This document shows positions 54,744 to 62,363 of a stretch of 64,000 nt of DNA, piece by piece. The notes beneath the pieces were generated by a model. The model was not told the origin of the DNA and did not search any database. It saw nothing but the letters and a program-made list of their open reading frames with translations. The position numbers and the translations under genes are program-made. Within the stretch, counting starts at the first letter, position 1, and every line of letters starts with the position of its first letter. The stretch is from positions 15,323-79,322 of the forward strand of contig CAAEXF010000139.1 of NCBI GenBank assembly GCA_900759715.1, read 5' to 3'. The stretch is from Clostridium_AM sp900759715 (GTDB lineage: Bacteria > Bacillota > Clostridia > Clostridiales > Clostridiaceae).

Positions 54744-54830
54744 AGGTTAAAGTCCTAAATGGACTTTAACGGGTAACTTGTGAGCGGAAGCGAAAATCTT
54801 AAGTTACCCAGTGTTCCGACTAAAAGGAGG
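54744..54830 (+). ncRNA. Two-hairpin leader element, copy 2 (before third TolC-like gene)
   Basis: P1 (GTTAAAGTCC / GGACTTTAAC, 54746-54770) is identical to copy 1 at 43778. P2 is GGGTAACTT with AAGTTACCC (54771-54809), where both strands differ from copy 1 but pairing is kept. Then come the same AGTGTTCCGACT and AAAAGGAGG before ATG 54838. The element separates the second and third TolC-like genes and may control translation of the third. Confidence 0.6.
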
Positions 54831-54837
54831 AAAATTT

Positions 54838-55983
54838 ATGAAAAAGAAAATAGTTTTTTTAATTGCCATGGCTATTACCTTAAATGTAACAACTACCTGT
54901 TTTGCAGAAGCAGCTCCTGTACAAAGTAATGTAGTTAACTTGAGCCTAGAGCAAGTTATGGGTGATGTAGAAAATAGTAATGAAGAGTTAAAAAATATTG
55001 ACACTCAAATAGAAGCTGCAAATAGACAATATGATTGGGATAGTCAACAATCTCTATATATATCTACAAATAATCATGAGACTCAATATAAACCAGGTCA
55101 ATACTTAGATGCAGTAATTCAAAGGGATTTAACTCCTTTAACTGACAAAAAAAATATAGATGATATAAAAAATACTAAAGGAGAAAAGCTAAATAATATA
55201 AAGTTTGATTTAGAAAAACAATACATGAAGGCTATAACCTATCAACAGCAAATAGATGCACTTAATAAATGTATTGGGGATATAGATCAACAAATGAATC
55301 AAATACAACAAAAAATAAATATAGGGCAGGCAACTAAGGATCAATTAAATCCATTAAAAGTTAAAAGAAATACCTTAGTATCCTCTATAAGCCTTGTGCA
55401 AGCGGGTATGCAAACTCCTTTATTTACTATAAAAAAATATCTAAATATAGATATGAACAGCGAATTAAAGCTTTCTGATGCTAAAAAGGATTTTGCTAAG
55501 TTTGATGATAGTGATATAGAAAACAAAATAATTGCTGCAGTGAAAAATGATTACAGCTATGGAAGCCTTCAAAAGGATATTGATCTTTCAAAACAAAGAT
55601 TGGACATAACTACAAAATATGTTTATGATTCTGTAACTGAACCTATGAATACAGAGCTAAGCCTTAAGGATTTACAGAATAAATCAGTAGACACCTATAC
55701 ATCTACAGAGGTAAAGCTATGGAATTCATATTATAACTTAAAAAACAAGGAAGATGCAGTACAAACTCAAAATACAGCATTGGAAGTTGCACAGATGAGT
55801 TATGACAAAGCAAAACAGAGCTTTGATAATGGATTGATAGATAAAGTTACTTTAGATTTTGCTGAGTATAATTTAGATAACCAAAAGGTTACCACTCAAG
55901 ATGCAATAAATGACTATATGGTATCTAAAGAACAGTTTGAATATATGTTAAATGGACACGCTTCTTCTGGAAGTATAAGTTAG
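54838..55983 (+). CDS. TolC-like secreted coiled-coil protein 3
   Basis: The 381-aa protein has a signal peptide (cleavage after CFAEA, about residue 24) and a TolC-like helical body related to protein 2. MNQIQQKINIGQATKDQLNP and YDKAKQSFDNGLIDKVTLDF match its two turn motifs, and both end in a NDYMV..EQF.Y.L.GHAS segment. The ATG follows AAAAGGAGG at the end of the leader element; a GTG at 54811 lies within the element and is not favoured. A terminator follows at 55995. Confidence 0.82.
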   Translation: MKKKIVFLIAMAITLNVTTTCFAEAAPVQSNVVNLSLEQVMGDVENSNEELKNIDTQIEAANRQYDWDSQQSLYISTNNHETQYKPGQYLDAVIQRDLTPLTDKKNIDDIKNTKGEKLNNIKFDLEKQYMKAITYQQQIDALNKCIGDIDQQMNQIQQKINIGQATKDQLNPLKVKRNTLVSSISLVQAGMQTPLFTIKKYLNIDMNSELKLSDAKKDFAKFDDSDIENKIIAAVKNDYSYGSLQKDIDLSKQRLDITTKYVYDSVTEPMNTELSLKDLQNKSVDTYTSTEVKLWNSYYNLKNKEDAVQTQNTALEVAQMSYDKAKQSFDNGLIDKVTLDFAEYNLDNQKVTTQDAINDYMVSKEQFEYMLNGHASSGSIS

Positions 55984-55994
55984 AAGACAATGAG

Positions 55995-56015
55995 AGCAGC
56001 CGAAAGGCTGCTTTT
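55995..56015 (+). terminator. Terminator of the TolC-like genes
   Basis: AGCAGCC-GAAA-GGCTGCT, a GNRA-looped perfect stem, followed by TTT. Confidence 0.85.
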
Positions 56016-56017
56016 TA

Positions 56018-56064
56018 TATTGTTTTAACATGTTTAGGACCCGATTAGTGTGAAAAACTAAAAA
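56018..56064. repeat. Direct repeat, left copy (partner at 59263-59306)
   Basis: TATTGTTTTAACATGTTTAGG and the next bases match 59263-59285 at 22 of 23 positions, with weaker similarity (AAAAACTAAAA) continuing. The pair flanks about 3.2 kb containing phage-tail remnants and two secreted-protein genes. Confidence 0.5.
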
Positions 56065-56169
56065 CCGCCCACCATGCGAGTGAGACTAAAGTCTTAACAA
56101 AAATAGAACATCATCTTTCTGATATAATGCTGAGTGTTCAAGTCATCAAAATGGAAGGATGTGAAGTGA

Positions 56170-56538
56170 ATCTTATATTATAAAGTTTGGAACATAGTAG
56201 TTAATATTAACGGAAATATAGATATAGTTGATACAAAATTAAAAGAGAATGCAGACAATATTAAATCGCATAAGGCTAATTATGTGGCTCAACCTGCTAA
56301 TGCTGGGACAACTGGAGGTACTACCACGGTGGCGGATACATCAAATTATACATTTAATTATAATTATATAATTTATACTGATCCTGCTATTTTGGGTTAT
56401 AATGGAACAAATTATAAAAGTGTAGATGCGTATAAAGCTAGTAATAGTTCACCAGATATTATGACAAATAAAATCACTGTAAACTCAGATGGGTTTATAG
56501 CTTCATATATTGACTCATGGGTAAATACTTATCAATGA
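56170..56538 (+). pseudogene. Broken phage-like gene, probable tail-fibre fragment
   Basis: The frame is open from 56170 but has no start codon with a ribosome site until a weak GTG at 56284. NIVVNINGNIDIVDTKLKEN precedes PANAGTTGGTTTVADTS and the rest. An ATG at 56151 reads ten codons and stops one frame away, so a frameshift near 56175 is possible. The next gene is phage-tail type, which suggests this is the C-terminal end of a decayed tail protein; the identity is tentative. Confidence 0.45.
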
Positions 56539-56567
56539 ATTGCGATAGAATAGGAGGAATTTATAGA

Positions 56568-56873
56568 ATGAATGTAGGACGTAGATTAATCATATATAAG
56601 CAAACAAGAAAAGTTATATTTGATTTTGGAGAAATGTCAGGCGATTTGCCAGAAAAGCCAAGACCTAACATTGAGGATTTAGTTTTTATGGATTTGGAAT
56701 ATGGTCAACACAAAGATGAGTTTTCCAGATTAAAAGATGGATTGAACTCTGTAACAGTAATAGATTTTGAAAATAAAGTTTTACAATTCGATTTAAATCC
56801 ACCTAGTATAACACCAGAACAACAAATAGCCGAATTGCAACAAAAATTATTACAATCACAAGGGGTGATATAA
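56568..56873 (+). CDS. Phage tail-associated small protein
   Basis: The 101-aa protein looks like the small proteins encoded at the end of tail modules in clostridial phages. It begins NVGRRLIIYKQTRKVIFDFG, has MSGDLPEK, then DLEYGQHKDEFSRL, and ends in a short coiled coil (EQQIAELQQKLLQSQ). The ATG at 56568 follows TAGGAGGAA. Neighbours on both sides are broken, so the gene is likely a remnant without its phage. Function in tails is not known to me. Confidence 0.65.
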   Translation: MNVGRRLIIYKQTRKVIFDFGEMSGDLPEKPRPNIEDLVFMDLEYGQHKDEFSRLKDGLNSVTVIDFENKVLQFDLNPPSITPEQQIAELQQKLLQSQGVI

Positions 56874-57020
56874 ATGATTAATGAAGACTATGTAAATTGA
56901 TTAGTATCATGGATAAAAAGTGGAATCATTAATATAAAAACTGGTCAATCTTTTGTATTAGAGGATATTAAGATACAGGAATATAAAGATGCAGTACAAG
57001 CAAAACTTAGTTCAGAATAG
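56874..57020 (+). pseudogene. XkdX-like phage peptide with in-frame stop
   Basis: From ATG 56874 (preceded by AGGGGTGATA) the 48-residue frame reads INEDYVN, then TGA at 56898-56900, then LVSWIKSGIINIKTGQSFVL and EDIKIQEYKDAVQAKL. This resembles the very small XkdX-type proteins that end phage tail operons. A single nonsense codon breaks it, supporting decay of this phage segment. Confidence 0.6.
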
Positions 57021-57037
57021 AAACAGCGGAGCTATAG

Positions 57038-57072
57038 AGTAAAGTCCTTGAATATTACTCAAGGACTTTACT
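57038..57072. terminator. Strong hairpin between convergent genes
   Basis: A perfect 14-bp stem (57038-57051 with 57059-57072), AGTAAAGTCCTTGA and its complement, with a 7-base loop. It separates the phage remnant from the minus-strand secreted-protein gene. No T-tract is present on either side. Confidence 0.6.
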
Positions 57073-57094
57073 AAGGAAAGTATCATACAATATT

Positions 57095-57814
57095 TTATCT
57101 AGCTAAACGAGCTATTGTATAGTAATTAGAAGGGCTATCGGCTTTTAGAACCAAAAGATTCTTTCCAATGTCCAAGTCATCCCAACCAAAATAATCAATA
57201 GCTGCAGCTGCAGAACTAATATTAGTAGCAGCTGTATAATCAGTTGTTACATTATTGTTTATTAAACATTGAGCTAATTCTGATATCTTAGGCGGATTAC
57301 CACCTTTTGAATCAATGAATTCTCTTATTACCTTAACATCATCAGGAGTTAGAACTGCATAGAGTGAGTAATTACTAGAAGGCGATTGGGAATTGACTCT
57401 AGCAATATTAAAGCTTCCTTGCAATGTATTTGGTTGTAAAACTAAAAGATCACTTGAAGTTACTTCAGGCCATGTATATCTTGTACATTCAGTTCCGAGT
57501 GAATATAAAGAATTAGAAATACTATTTGCAGTTGTTCTAGGGACGCCATTTGATACTAAAATATCTCTTAATCCAGTTGCAGTAGGAGATGTTGTATGCT
57601 TCAAGTATTCAAACATTGCTTGCTTAGTCTTAGAATTAATTGTGTAATAAGGTACATACGTATCATTAGTTATAATCGATCTTACAGAAATGCCACTTTG
57701 TTTATCTGAAGACTGTGAATTAATTGTGGCTGCTTGTACATTGCTTAAAAGTAAACCAGAGCCTACAATTACTCCGCATAGAGTTGATGATAAAAGTTTA
57801 ATTTTTTTATTCAT
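57095..57814 (-). CDS. Secreted duplicated-domain protein, unrecognised family (member 1)
   Basis: The 239-aa protein has a signal peptide (cleavage after VQAA, about residue 29) and two similar halves. Half 1 (about 57-145) is YTINSKTKQAMFEYLKHT, then LRDILVSNGVPRTTANSIS and SLYSLG, then DLLVLQP and FNIARV. Half 2 (about 150-239) is YAVLTPDDVKVIREFIDS, AQCLINNNVTTDYTAATNIS, then NLLVLKA and YYTIARL. Its relative at 58406 is divergently transcribed. Each half seems to be three or four helices plus a beta hairpin. I recognise no family. The start is preceded by GGGGGAGAAAT. Confidence 0.8.
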   Translation of the reverse strand: MNKKIKLLSSTLCGVIVGSGLLLSNVQAATINSQSSDKQSGISVRSIITNDTYVPYYTINSKTKQAMFEYLKHTTSPTATGLRDILVSNGVPRTTANSISNSLYSLGTECTRYTWPEVTSSDLLVLQPNTLQGSFNIARVNSQSPSSNYSLYAVLTPDDVKVIREFIDSKGGNPPKISELAQCLINNNVTTDYTAATNISSAAAAIDYFGWDDLDIGKNLLVLKADSPSNYYTIARLAR

Positions 57815-58405
57815 AGTAATTTCTCCCCCTTGTTTTGAAATTATTTTATGATTTGTTTATATATGACAAATTCTATATTGATTTACAAATACCTCCCTAT
57901 TTACAAACAATTAAAAATGTTTACAAATAATGATAAATTATTAACAAGATATTAACAATAAAACATAGTGGAAAACTTATTCGATATAACTAGTTTTAAA
58001 TTTAATGGATAGATTATAAGAAAAATAGTAAGTAAATTTTAAAGTTATTAAGAAGTTCTGTAACATGCAAATATACTGGTAGTTATATTATAAGATTGCA
58101 TTGAAAATCATTAAATGTTAAGCAATTTTTGCATCTAAAAATTTATAAGATATCAATAAACATCTATAGCTACAAGTGTTGATAAGGCATGTAGACCAAG
58201 ATTTATAAAATAAAATCAATATGAATGACAATCCATTATAAATAAGAGTAACTATAATAATTTTGAATAATATCACTCATATGTAATTATATTTATTAAT
58301 TTCAATATGATTGATTAATTGTAAATATATGTTTACAATGAAGCGAATAAGTGCTATAATAACAACTGCGCGCAATATAAAACATATGATGGGGGAGAAA
58401 TAAAA
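57815..58405. promoter_or_regulatory. Divergent control region of the secreted repeat-protein genes
   Basis: 591 AT-rich bases without a gene. TTTACAAA occurs three times (57882-57889, 57900-57907, 57920-57927) at 18- and 20-base steps near the minus-strand gene. TTGTAAA-n6-TTTACAA occurs near the plus-strand gene. Both genes may therefore answer one regulator. Confidence 0.5.
58319..58360 (+). promoter_or_regulatory. Promoter with overlapping palindromic operator
   Basis: TTTACA (58332-58337), 17 bases, TATAAT (58355-58360) make a near-consensus promoter 46 bases upstream of ATG 58406. The -35 is the right half of TTGTAAA-TATATG-TTTACAA (58319-58338), a perfect 7-bp inverted repeat well placed for a repressor. 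Confidence 0.65.
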
Positions 58406-59116
58406 ATGAAATCAAAAAAATTATTATCGAGTTTAATGGCACTTTCAATTATTGCTACAAGTAGTTTAGTATTAGGAATAAATGTACAAGCTAAATCAGT
58501 AGAAAATACACCTAAAACTGATGTTACTCAAAGATCTATAATAGCACCTAACCAAAAGTATACATACTGTGGTAAAATGAACCATAAGGCAATACAGGAT
58601 TTGTGGAAATATTTTAAAAATAATTCAAATAATTACTCAGTTATGGATATAAGAAATATACTAATTCAAAATGGTATGGACAGGTCACTTGCAAATAATG
58701 TTTCATATAGTATTTATGATTTACAAATGGAAACTAAAAATTTTACATTAGGAATAAGTAGAGTAGAATATGGTGTAGGAATTTTACAGGCTGAAAATGG
58801 TACATATACACTTATACAAATTGATTCAGAAAGTGAACCTGCACAAAGTTATTCATTTTATGGACTTTTAGACCCTAGTGATACAGCATTAATAAGAGAT
58901 CATTTAAAATCACCTAATTATAATGGTGTAAAAAGCACAACTCAATATCTAATTGATAAAAATATAGTATCAGATCCTGTTGTAGCTGAAAAACTTGCAT
59001 GGGGAGTATATTCTCTTGGCAATGAAATAGATGGTTTGGTAGCTCTTAATCAAAATCTTTTGGTATTAAAAAGTGACGATGGTAAGTACTATAGAATAGC
59101 TCATAAATCAAAATAA
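58406..59116 (+). CDS. Secreted duplicated-domain protein, unrecognised family (member 2)
   Basis: The 236-aa protein has a signal peptide (cleavage after VQAK, about residue 30) and the same two-half layout as the protein at 57095-57814. Half 1 is CGKMNHKAIQDLWKYFKNN, then IRNILIQNGMDRSLANNVS, SIYDLQ, and ILQAENGTYTLIQI. Half 2 is YGLLDPSDTALIRDHLKS, TQYLIDKNIVSDPVVAEKLA, VYSLG, and LLVLKSDDGKYYRIA. No catalytic motif or anchor is seen. A single Cys lies near residue 54. The start follows GGGGGAGAAAT, the same ribosome site as its relative. Function unknown. Confidence 0.8.
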   Translation: MKSKKLLSSLMALSIIATSSLVLGINVQAKSVENTPKTDVTQRSIIAPNQKYTYCGKMNHKAIQDLWKYFKNNSNNYSVMDIRNILIQNGMDRSLANNVSYSIYDLQMETKNFTLGISRVEYGVGILQAENGTYTLIQIDSESEPAQSYSFYGLLDPSDTALIRDHLKSPNYNGVKSTTQYLIDKNIVSDPVVAEKLAWGVYSLGNEIDGLVALNQNLLVLKSDDGKYYRIAHKSK

Positions 59117-59160
59117 AGATAATTAGATATCAAGATATATTACATTAAGAATCAAAATAA

Positions 59161-59197
59161 ACTATAAGGCACTTGAAAAAGTGTCTTATAGTTTTTA
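59161..59197 (+). terminator. Terminator of the plus-strand secreted-protein gene
   Basis: ACTATAAGGCACTT pairs with AAGTGTCTTATAGT (one G-U) around a GAAA loop, followed by TTTTT. Confidence 0.9.
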
Positions 59198-59262
59198 ACT
59201 TCTAAGTTGTAATAGAAAAATTATACGAAGTAAGAGCTCGGAATAGTCTAAACTCTTTTTAT

Positions 59263-59306
59263 TATTGTTTTAACATGTTGAGGACAAAATAGCATCAAAA
59301 ACTAAA
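59263..59306. repeat. Direct repeat, right copy (partner at 56018-56064)
   Basis: TATTGTTTTAACATGTTGAGG differs at one position from the left copy; similarity then weakens but AAAAACTAAAA recurs. Confidence 0.5.
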
Positions 59307-59342
59307 AGGCTTAAAATAAAATCATAGAAATAGGAGAATAAG

Positions 59343-59376
59343 AAAACGGGAGTTTTTACTTCTGTTTTTTATTTTT
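59343..59376 (+). terminator. Second terminator upstream of marR
   Basis: AAAACGGGAGT pairs with ACTTCTGTTTT (two G-U) around TTTT and runs into a long T-tract, insulating the marR operon. Confidence 0.7.
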
Positions 59377-59393
59377 ACCTGTATTAGATTATA

Positions 59394-59422
59394 TTGACAA
59401 TTATGAATAAATTTCATATAAT
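59394..59422 (+). promoter_or_regulatory. Consensus promoter of the marR export operon
   Basis: TTGACA (59394-59399) and TATAAT (59417-59422) are exactly 17 bases apart, both consensus. Confidence 0.85.
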
Positions 59423-59462
59423 AAACATGTAAATAGTTAACATGTTTACTATTTACATGTTT
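59423..59462. promoter_or_regulatory. Operator palindrome of the MarR-type regulator
   Basis: AAACATGTAAATAGT (59423-59437) and its exact complement (59448-59462) flank a centre containing AACATGTT. The ACATGT core appears three times. It abuts the -10 box, the position expected for MarR-type autorepression. Confidence 0.75.
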
Positions 59463-59550
59463 ATTATAAATACATAAATGACAAATAAGACGAAAATCAC
59501 TTTAAACGAGATTTTAAATAGAAAAATTTACTGATTATGGAGGTAATTTA

Positions 59551-60048
59551 GTGGCAGAGCAAGAGAATAACAATCTACAGAACTTAATCAATAGCAATTC
59601 TACTGATATTGATCCAATGAGATTAGTTGAGAGAATTATCAGAATAGGAGATTTAATAGATCAATTATTTGATAAGTTTTATAAAACTTTTAAATTGTCA
59701 AAACCACAATTTACTGCTCTTTATAGAATTTATTTGGCTGAGGAAGAAGGGATTGCCCTATCTGTTCTTGGAGATCAAATGTCTGTAACGAGAGCAAACA
59801 TAACATCTCTAGTTGATAGAATGGTTGCAAGAGGATTAATAAAAAGAATTGTAAATGAAAATGACAGAAGAAGTATAAAAGCTGTGATAACAAAAGAAGG
59901 AAAGGAAATTTTAGAAAAGGTGTTGCCTGACAGTCAGGTGTTTAGCTCAGAGGTTCTGAGTTTTCTAACGGAAAAAGAGAGAGAAAACTTTTATGAACTG
60001 CTTATAAAAGTTGAAAAATACTTAATTGCAAATTATTTTGATAACTAA
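59551..60048 (+). CDS. MarR family transcriptional regulator
   Basis: The 165-aa winged-helix protein has KLSKPQFTALYRIYLAEEEG, then the recognition region ALSVLGDQMSVTRANITSLV, the wing NENDRRSIKAVITKEG, and dimerisation helices at both ends. Such regulators release DNA when they bind small ligands, often phenolic compounds or antibiotics. The palindrome at 59423-59462 is the likely autoregulatory operator, and the downstream export genes are probably the regulated set. Start is GTG 59551 after GGAGGTAA. Confidence 0.92.
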   Translation: MAEQENNNLQNLINSNSTDIDPMRLVERIIRIGDLIDQLFDKFYKTFKLSKPQFTALYRIYLAEEEGIALSVLGDQMSVTRANITSLVDRMVARGLIKRIVNENDRRSIKAVITKEGKEILEKVLPDSQVFSSEVLSFLTEKERENFYELLIKVEKYLIANYFDN

Positions 60049-60120
60049 AATACATATTATTTTAAATGCTTATGATGTTCTATAAGTAGCTAATATTATA
60101 TTATGCAGGGAGGTTTTTTT

Positions 60121-61170
60121 ATGAAACGTAGGAATATCGCATTAATCATGTCTTTACTTGTAACAAGTAGTCTTTGTACGGCATGTACTAATGCCGCCGC
60201 TTTGACAGGAGATAAAATAATAAAGCAAACTAATGGTCATTTAACGGTTCAGGGGAATATAGAAACTAAAGAAATAAAGATAAACTCTAAAACATCAGGA
60301 AAAATAAAGGAAATAAAAATTAGCGAAGGTGATAGTATCAAAGGTGGACAAGTTTTGATAACTATCGACAATAGCACATTACAAGCAAAGCAGGATCAGA
60401 CACAGGCACAAATTGAAGCAGCATCAGGGCAAAAGAAGGTTGCGGAGGCAGATAAACAGGCTGCTCAAGCTGTACTTGAAAAGGCGCAAAATGGAGCAAG
60501 ACCAGAAGAACTTGCACAGCTTAAGGCTCAATATGATTTAGCACAGGTCACTTACGATAGAGTAAAAGCTTTATATGATCAAAGTTATGTTCCTAAGGCT
60601 GATTTGGATAAAGCTCAGACACAGCTTGAAATTACAAAACAGCAGTATGACCTTGCAAAAAATGGAGCTAGAGCAGAAGATATAGCTGCAGCTCAAGCTC
60701 AAGTGAATAAAGCAGATTCTGCAATACAGGCCTATAACGCACAAATTAAACAGGCTCAGGGCGGATTAAGTGAAGTACAGACTTATATTAATGATACTAC
60801 AATCGCTGCACCGGTAGATGGAACAATAACTCAATTAAATGTTGAAGTAGGGGAATTGGTAACTCCAGGAATGCCTCTTGTCGTATTGACAAATACAACT
60901 GCACCATGGATTGAGTGTAATGTAAAAGAAACAGACCTTTCGAAAGTAAAATTAAATGGAGAAGTATCTGTAAAGCTTGCAGCATATCCTAATCAGCAAT
61001 TTAAGGGTAAAATAGTGAGGATAAACGAAAAGCCTGATTTTGCAGTTAAGAGAGCTACAAATGACAATGGAGAATTTGATGTATTATCCTATGGTGTAAA
61101 AGTGGAGTTGACCAACATGGATAAACCACTTCATCCTGGAATGACAGCTATTGTTGATTTTGGAAAGTGA
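60121..61170 (+). CDS. HlyD/EmrA-type membrane fusion protein
   Basis: The 349-aa protein has an N-terminal export signal, possibly a lipoprotein (SSLCTACTN), then a split lipoyl domain (GNIETKEIKINSKTSGKI ... DDTTIAAPVDGTITQLNVEVGE-like second half). A long coiled-coil hairpin of about 130 residues carries KNGAR-type repeats, and a beta-barrel tail ends in HPGMTAIVDF. Such adaptors link an inner-membrane exporter to a TolC-type channel. The ATG at 60121 follows GGGAGG; an upstream ATG at 60103 overlaps it. It is encoded 14 bases before an ABC-2 permease. Confidence 0.92.
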   Translation: MKRRNIALIMSLLVTSSLCTACTNAAALTGDKIIKQTNGHLTVQGNIETKEIKINSKTSGKIKEIKISEGDSIKGGQVLITIDNSTLQAKQDQTQAQIEAASGQKKVAEADKQAAQAVLEKAQNGARPEELAQLKAQYDLAQVTYDRVKALYDQSYVPKADLDKAQTQLEITKQQYDLAKNGARAEDIAAAQAQVNKADSAIQAYNAQIKQAQGGLSEVQTYINDTTIAAPVDGTITQLNVEVGELVTPGMPLVVLTNTTAPWIECNVKETDLSKVKLNGEVSVKLAAYPNQQFKGKIVRINEKPDFAVKRATNDNGEFDVLSYGVKVELTNMDKPLHPGMTAIVDFGK

Positions 61171-61184
61171 TGTGAGATGCAATC

Positions 61185-62363
61185 ATGAAAGAAAATTTAG
61201 TAAAGTTCATACATCTAGGCGCAAAAGCTAAAAACTTATTTTTTTCATTTTTGTTTGTGCTTGGAATTCCTATTATTTGTAGTTTTATACTAGGATATCA
61301 GATGGAAGGCCATCAAGTTCAGCATATTCCAACTATTATTGTAGATCATGATAATTCTCAGTTTAGTAAAATGCTGATTAATGAAATAAAGACAAATGAA
61401 ATATTTAATGTGACTAATTATAGCGATAGGGATGAAGATGTTAAGGATTTAATAGGACAAGAAAAGGTGAGAGTCGGTGTTATAATTCCTAAAGACTTTT
61501 CTAAGGATTTGACCAGCGGAAATGGTCCTAAGGTGCTTATATGTTACGATGGTACACAAATGTCAGTTACTAGTGCTGCTAAAGCAAGAATGAGTGAAAT
61601 TCTTCTTACTATTAAAACTGGATATTTAAAAAAGGTAGTTGAAGGAAAATTAGGTGTAATGCCTGAGGTATCCCAAAACTATGTGCTTCCTATGTATTTT
61701 AATTATAGACTTTTAAATAATCCTACTAGAAACTATATAAACTTTTTTATACCTGGGATGATAATTTCTATTATTCAAGTTAGTCTTGTTATGTTGGGTG
61801 TAGATATAGTCAGAAAGGATGAAAAGAAGTACTCGTGGCTTTGGATAAAAGGTGTTTTAGGTGGACTTTTAGGGGTAATTTCTATTGGAATAAGCCTCGG
61901 AATTCAGTTTAAATATTTTTCAGTACCTTTTAGAGGAACTGTTAATGGAGCTATTATACTAACCCTCTTATTTTGTATAGGTATGGTGAATTACGGGGTA
62001 CTTATAAGACTTATTTTGCCGGAAAAAATACTTGCGCTGCAGGTTGCATCTATACCTGTTCTTTTTACAACTATTTTGGCCGGTTTTACCTTCCCTTTGT
62101 TTGCAATGCCTAGTTATTTTCAGGAGATTGCTAAGTTTCTTCCATTCTTTTATTACGGTGAAGCAATAAGGGATTTATGTCTTAAAAATATAGGAATAGA
62201 ATATATTTTGCCACAGATAAATTGGTTGTTTAAATTTGTATTATATATGTGGATAGCTTCTTTTGGGGTTTTCATGTTAAAGAAAATTATTAAAAAAAGG
62301 TATGAGAATATAAAAAATAAAAAAAATCACCAGCAGAAAACTGAAGAGGTGGTTCAAGTATGA
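61185..62363 (+). CDS. ABC-2 type exporter permease 1
   Basis: The 392-aa protein has one N-terminal span (LFFSFLFVLGIPIICSFIL), an extracytoplasmic loop of about 150 residues (HIPTIIVDHDNSQFSKMLIN, VRVGVIIPKDFSKDLTSG) and five or six C-terminal spans. This is the ABC2_membrane_3 layout of drug and lipid exporters such as YbhS/YbhR. The gene follows the membrane fusion protein and overlaps permease 2 by 4 bases. No ATPase is encoded in the operon, so an ATPase from elsewhere would be needed. Confidence 0.88.
   Translation: MKENLVKFIHLGAKAKNLFFSFLFVLGIPIICSFILGYQMEGHQVQHIPTIIVDHDNSQFSKMLINEIKTNEIFNVTNYSDRDEDVKDLIGQEKVRVGVIIPKDFSKDLTSGNGPKVLICYDGTQMSVTSAAKARMSEILLTIKTGYLKKVVEGKLGVMPEVSQNYVLPMYFNYRLLNNPTRNYINFFIPGMIISIIQVSLVMLGVDIVRKDEKKYSWLWIKGVLGGLLGVISIGISLGIQFKYFSVPFRGTVNGAIILTLLFCIGMVNYGVLIRLILPEKILALQVASIPVLFTTILAGFTFPLFAMPSYFQEIAKFLPFFYYGEAIRDLCLKNIGIEYILPQINWLFKFVLYMWIASFGVFMLKKIIKKRYENIKNKKNHQQKTEEVVQV

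Larger units (their letters stand above)
59117..59550. other. Intergenic region between secreted-protein and marR genes
   Basis: It holds two terminators (59161-59197, 59343-59376), the right copy of the direct repeat (59263-59306), and the marR promoter with its operator. No coding region is seen. Confidence 0.6.
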
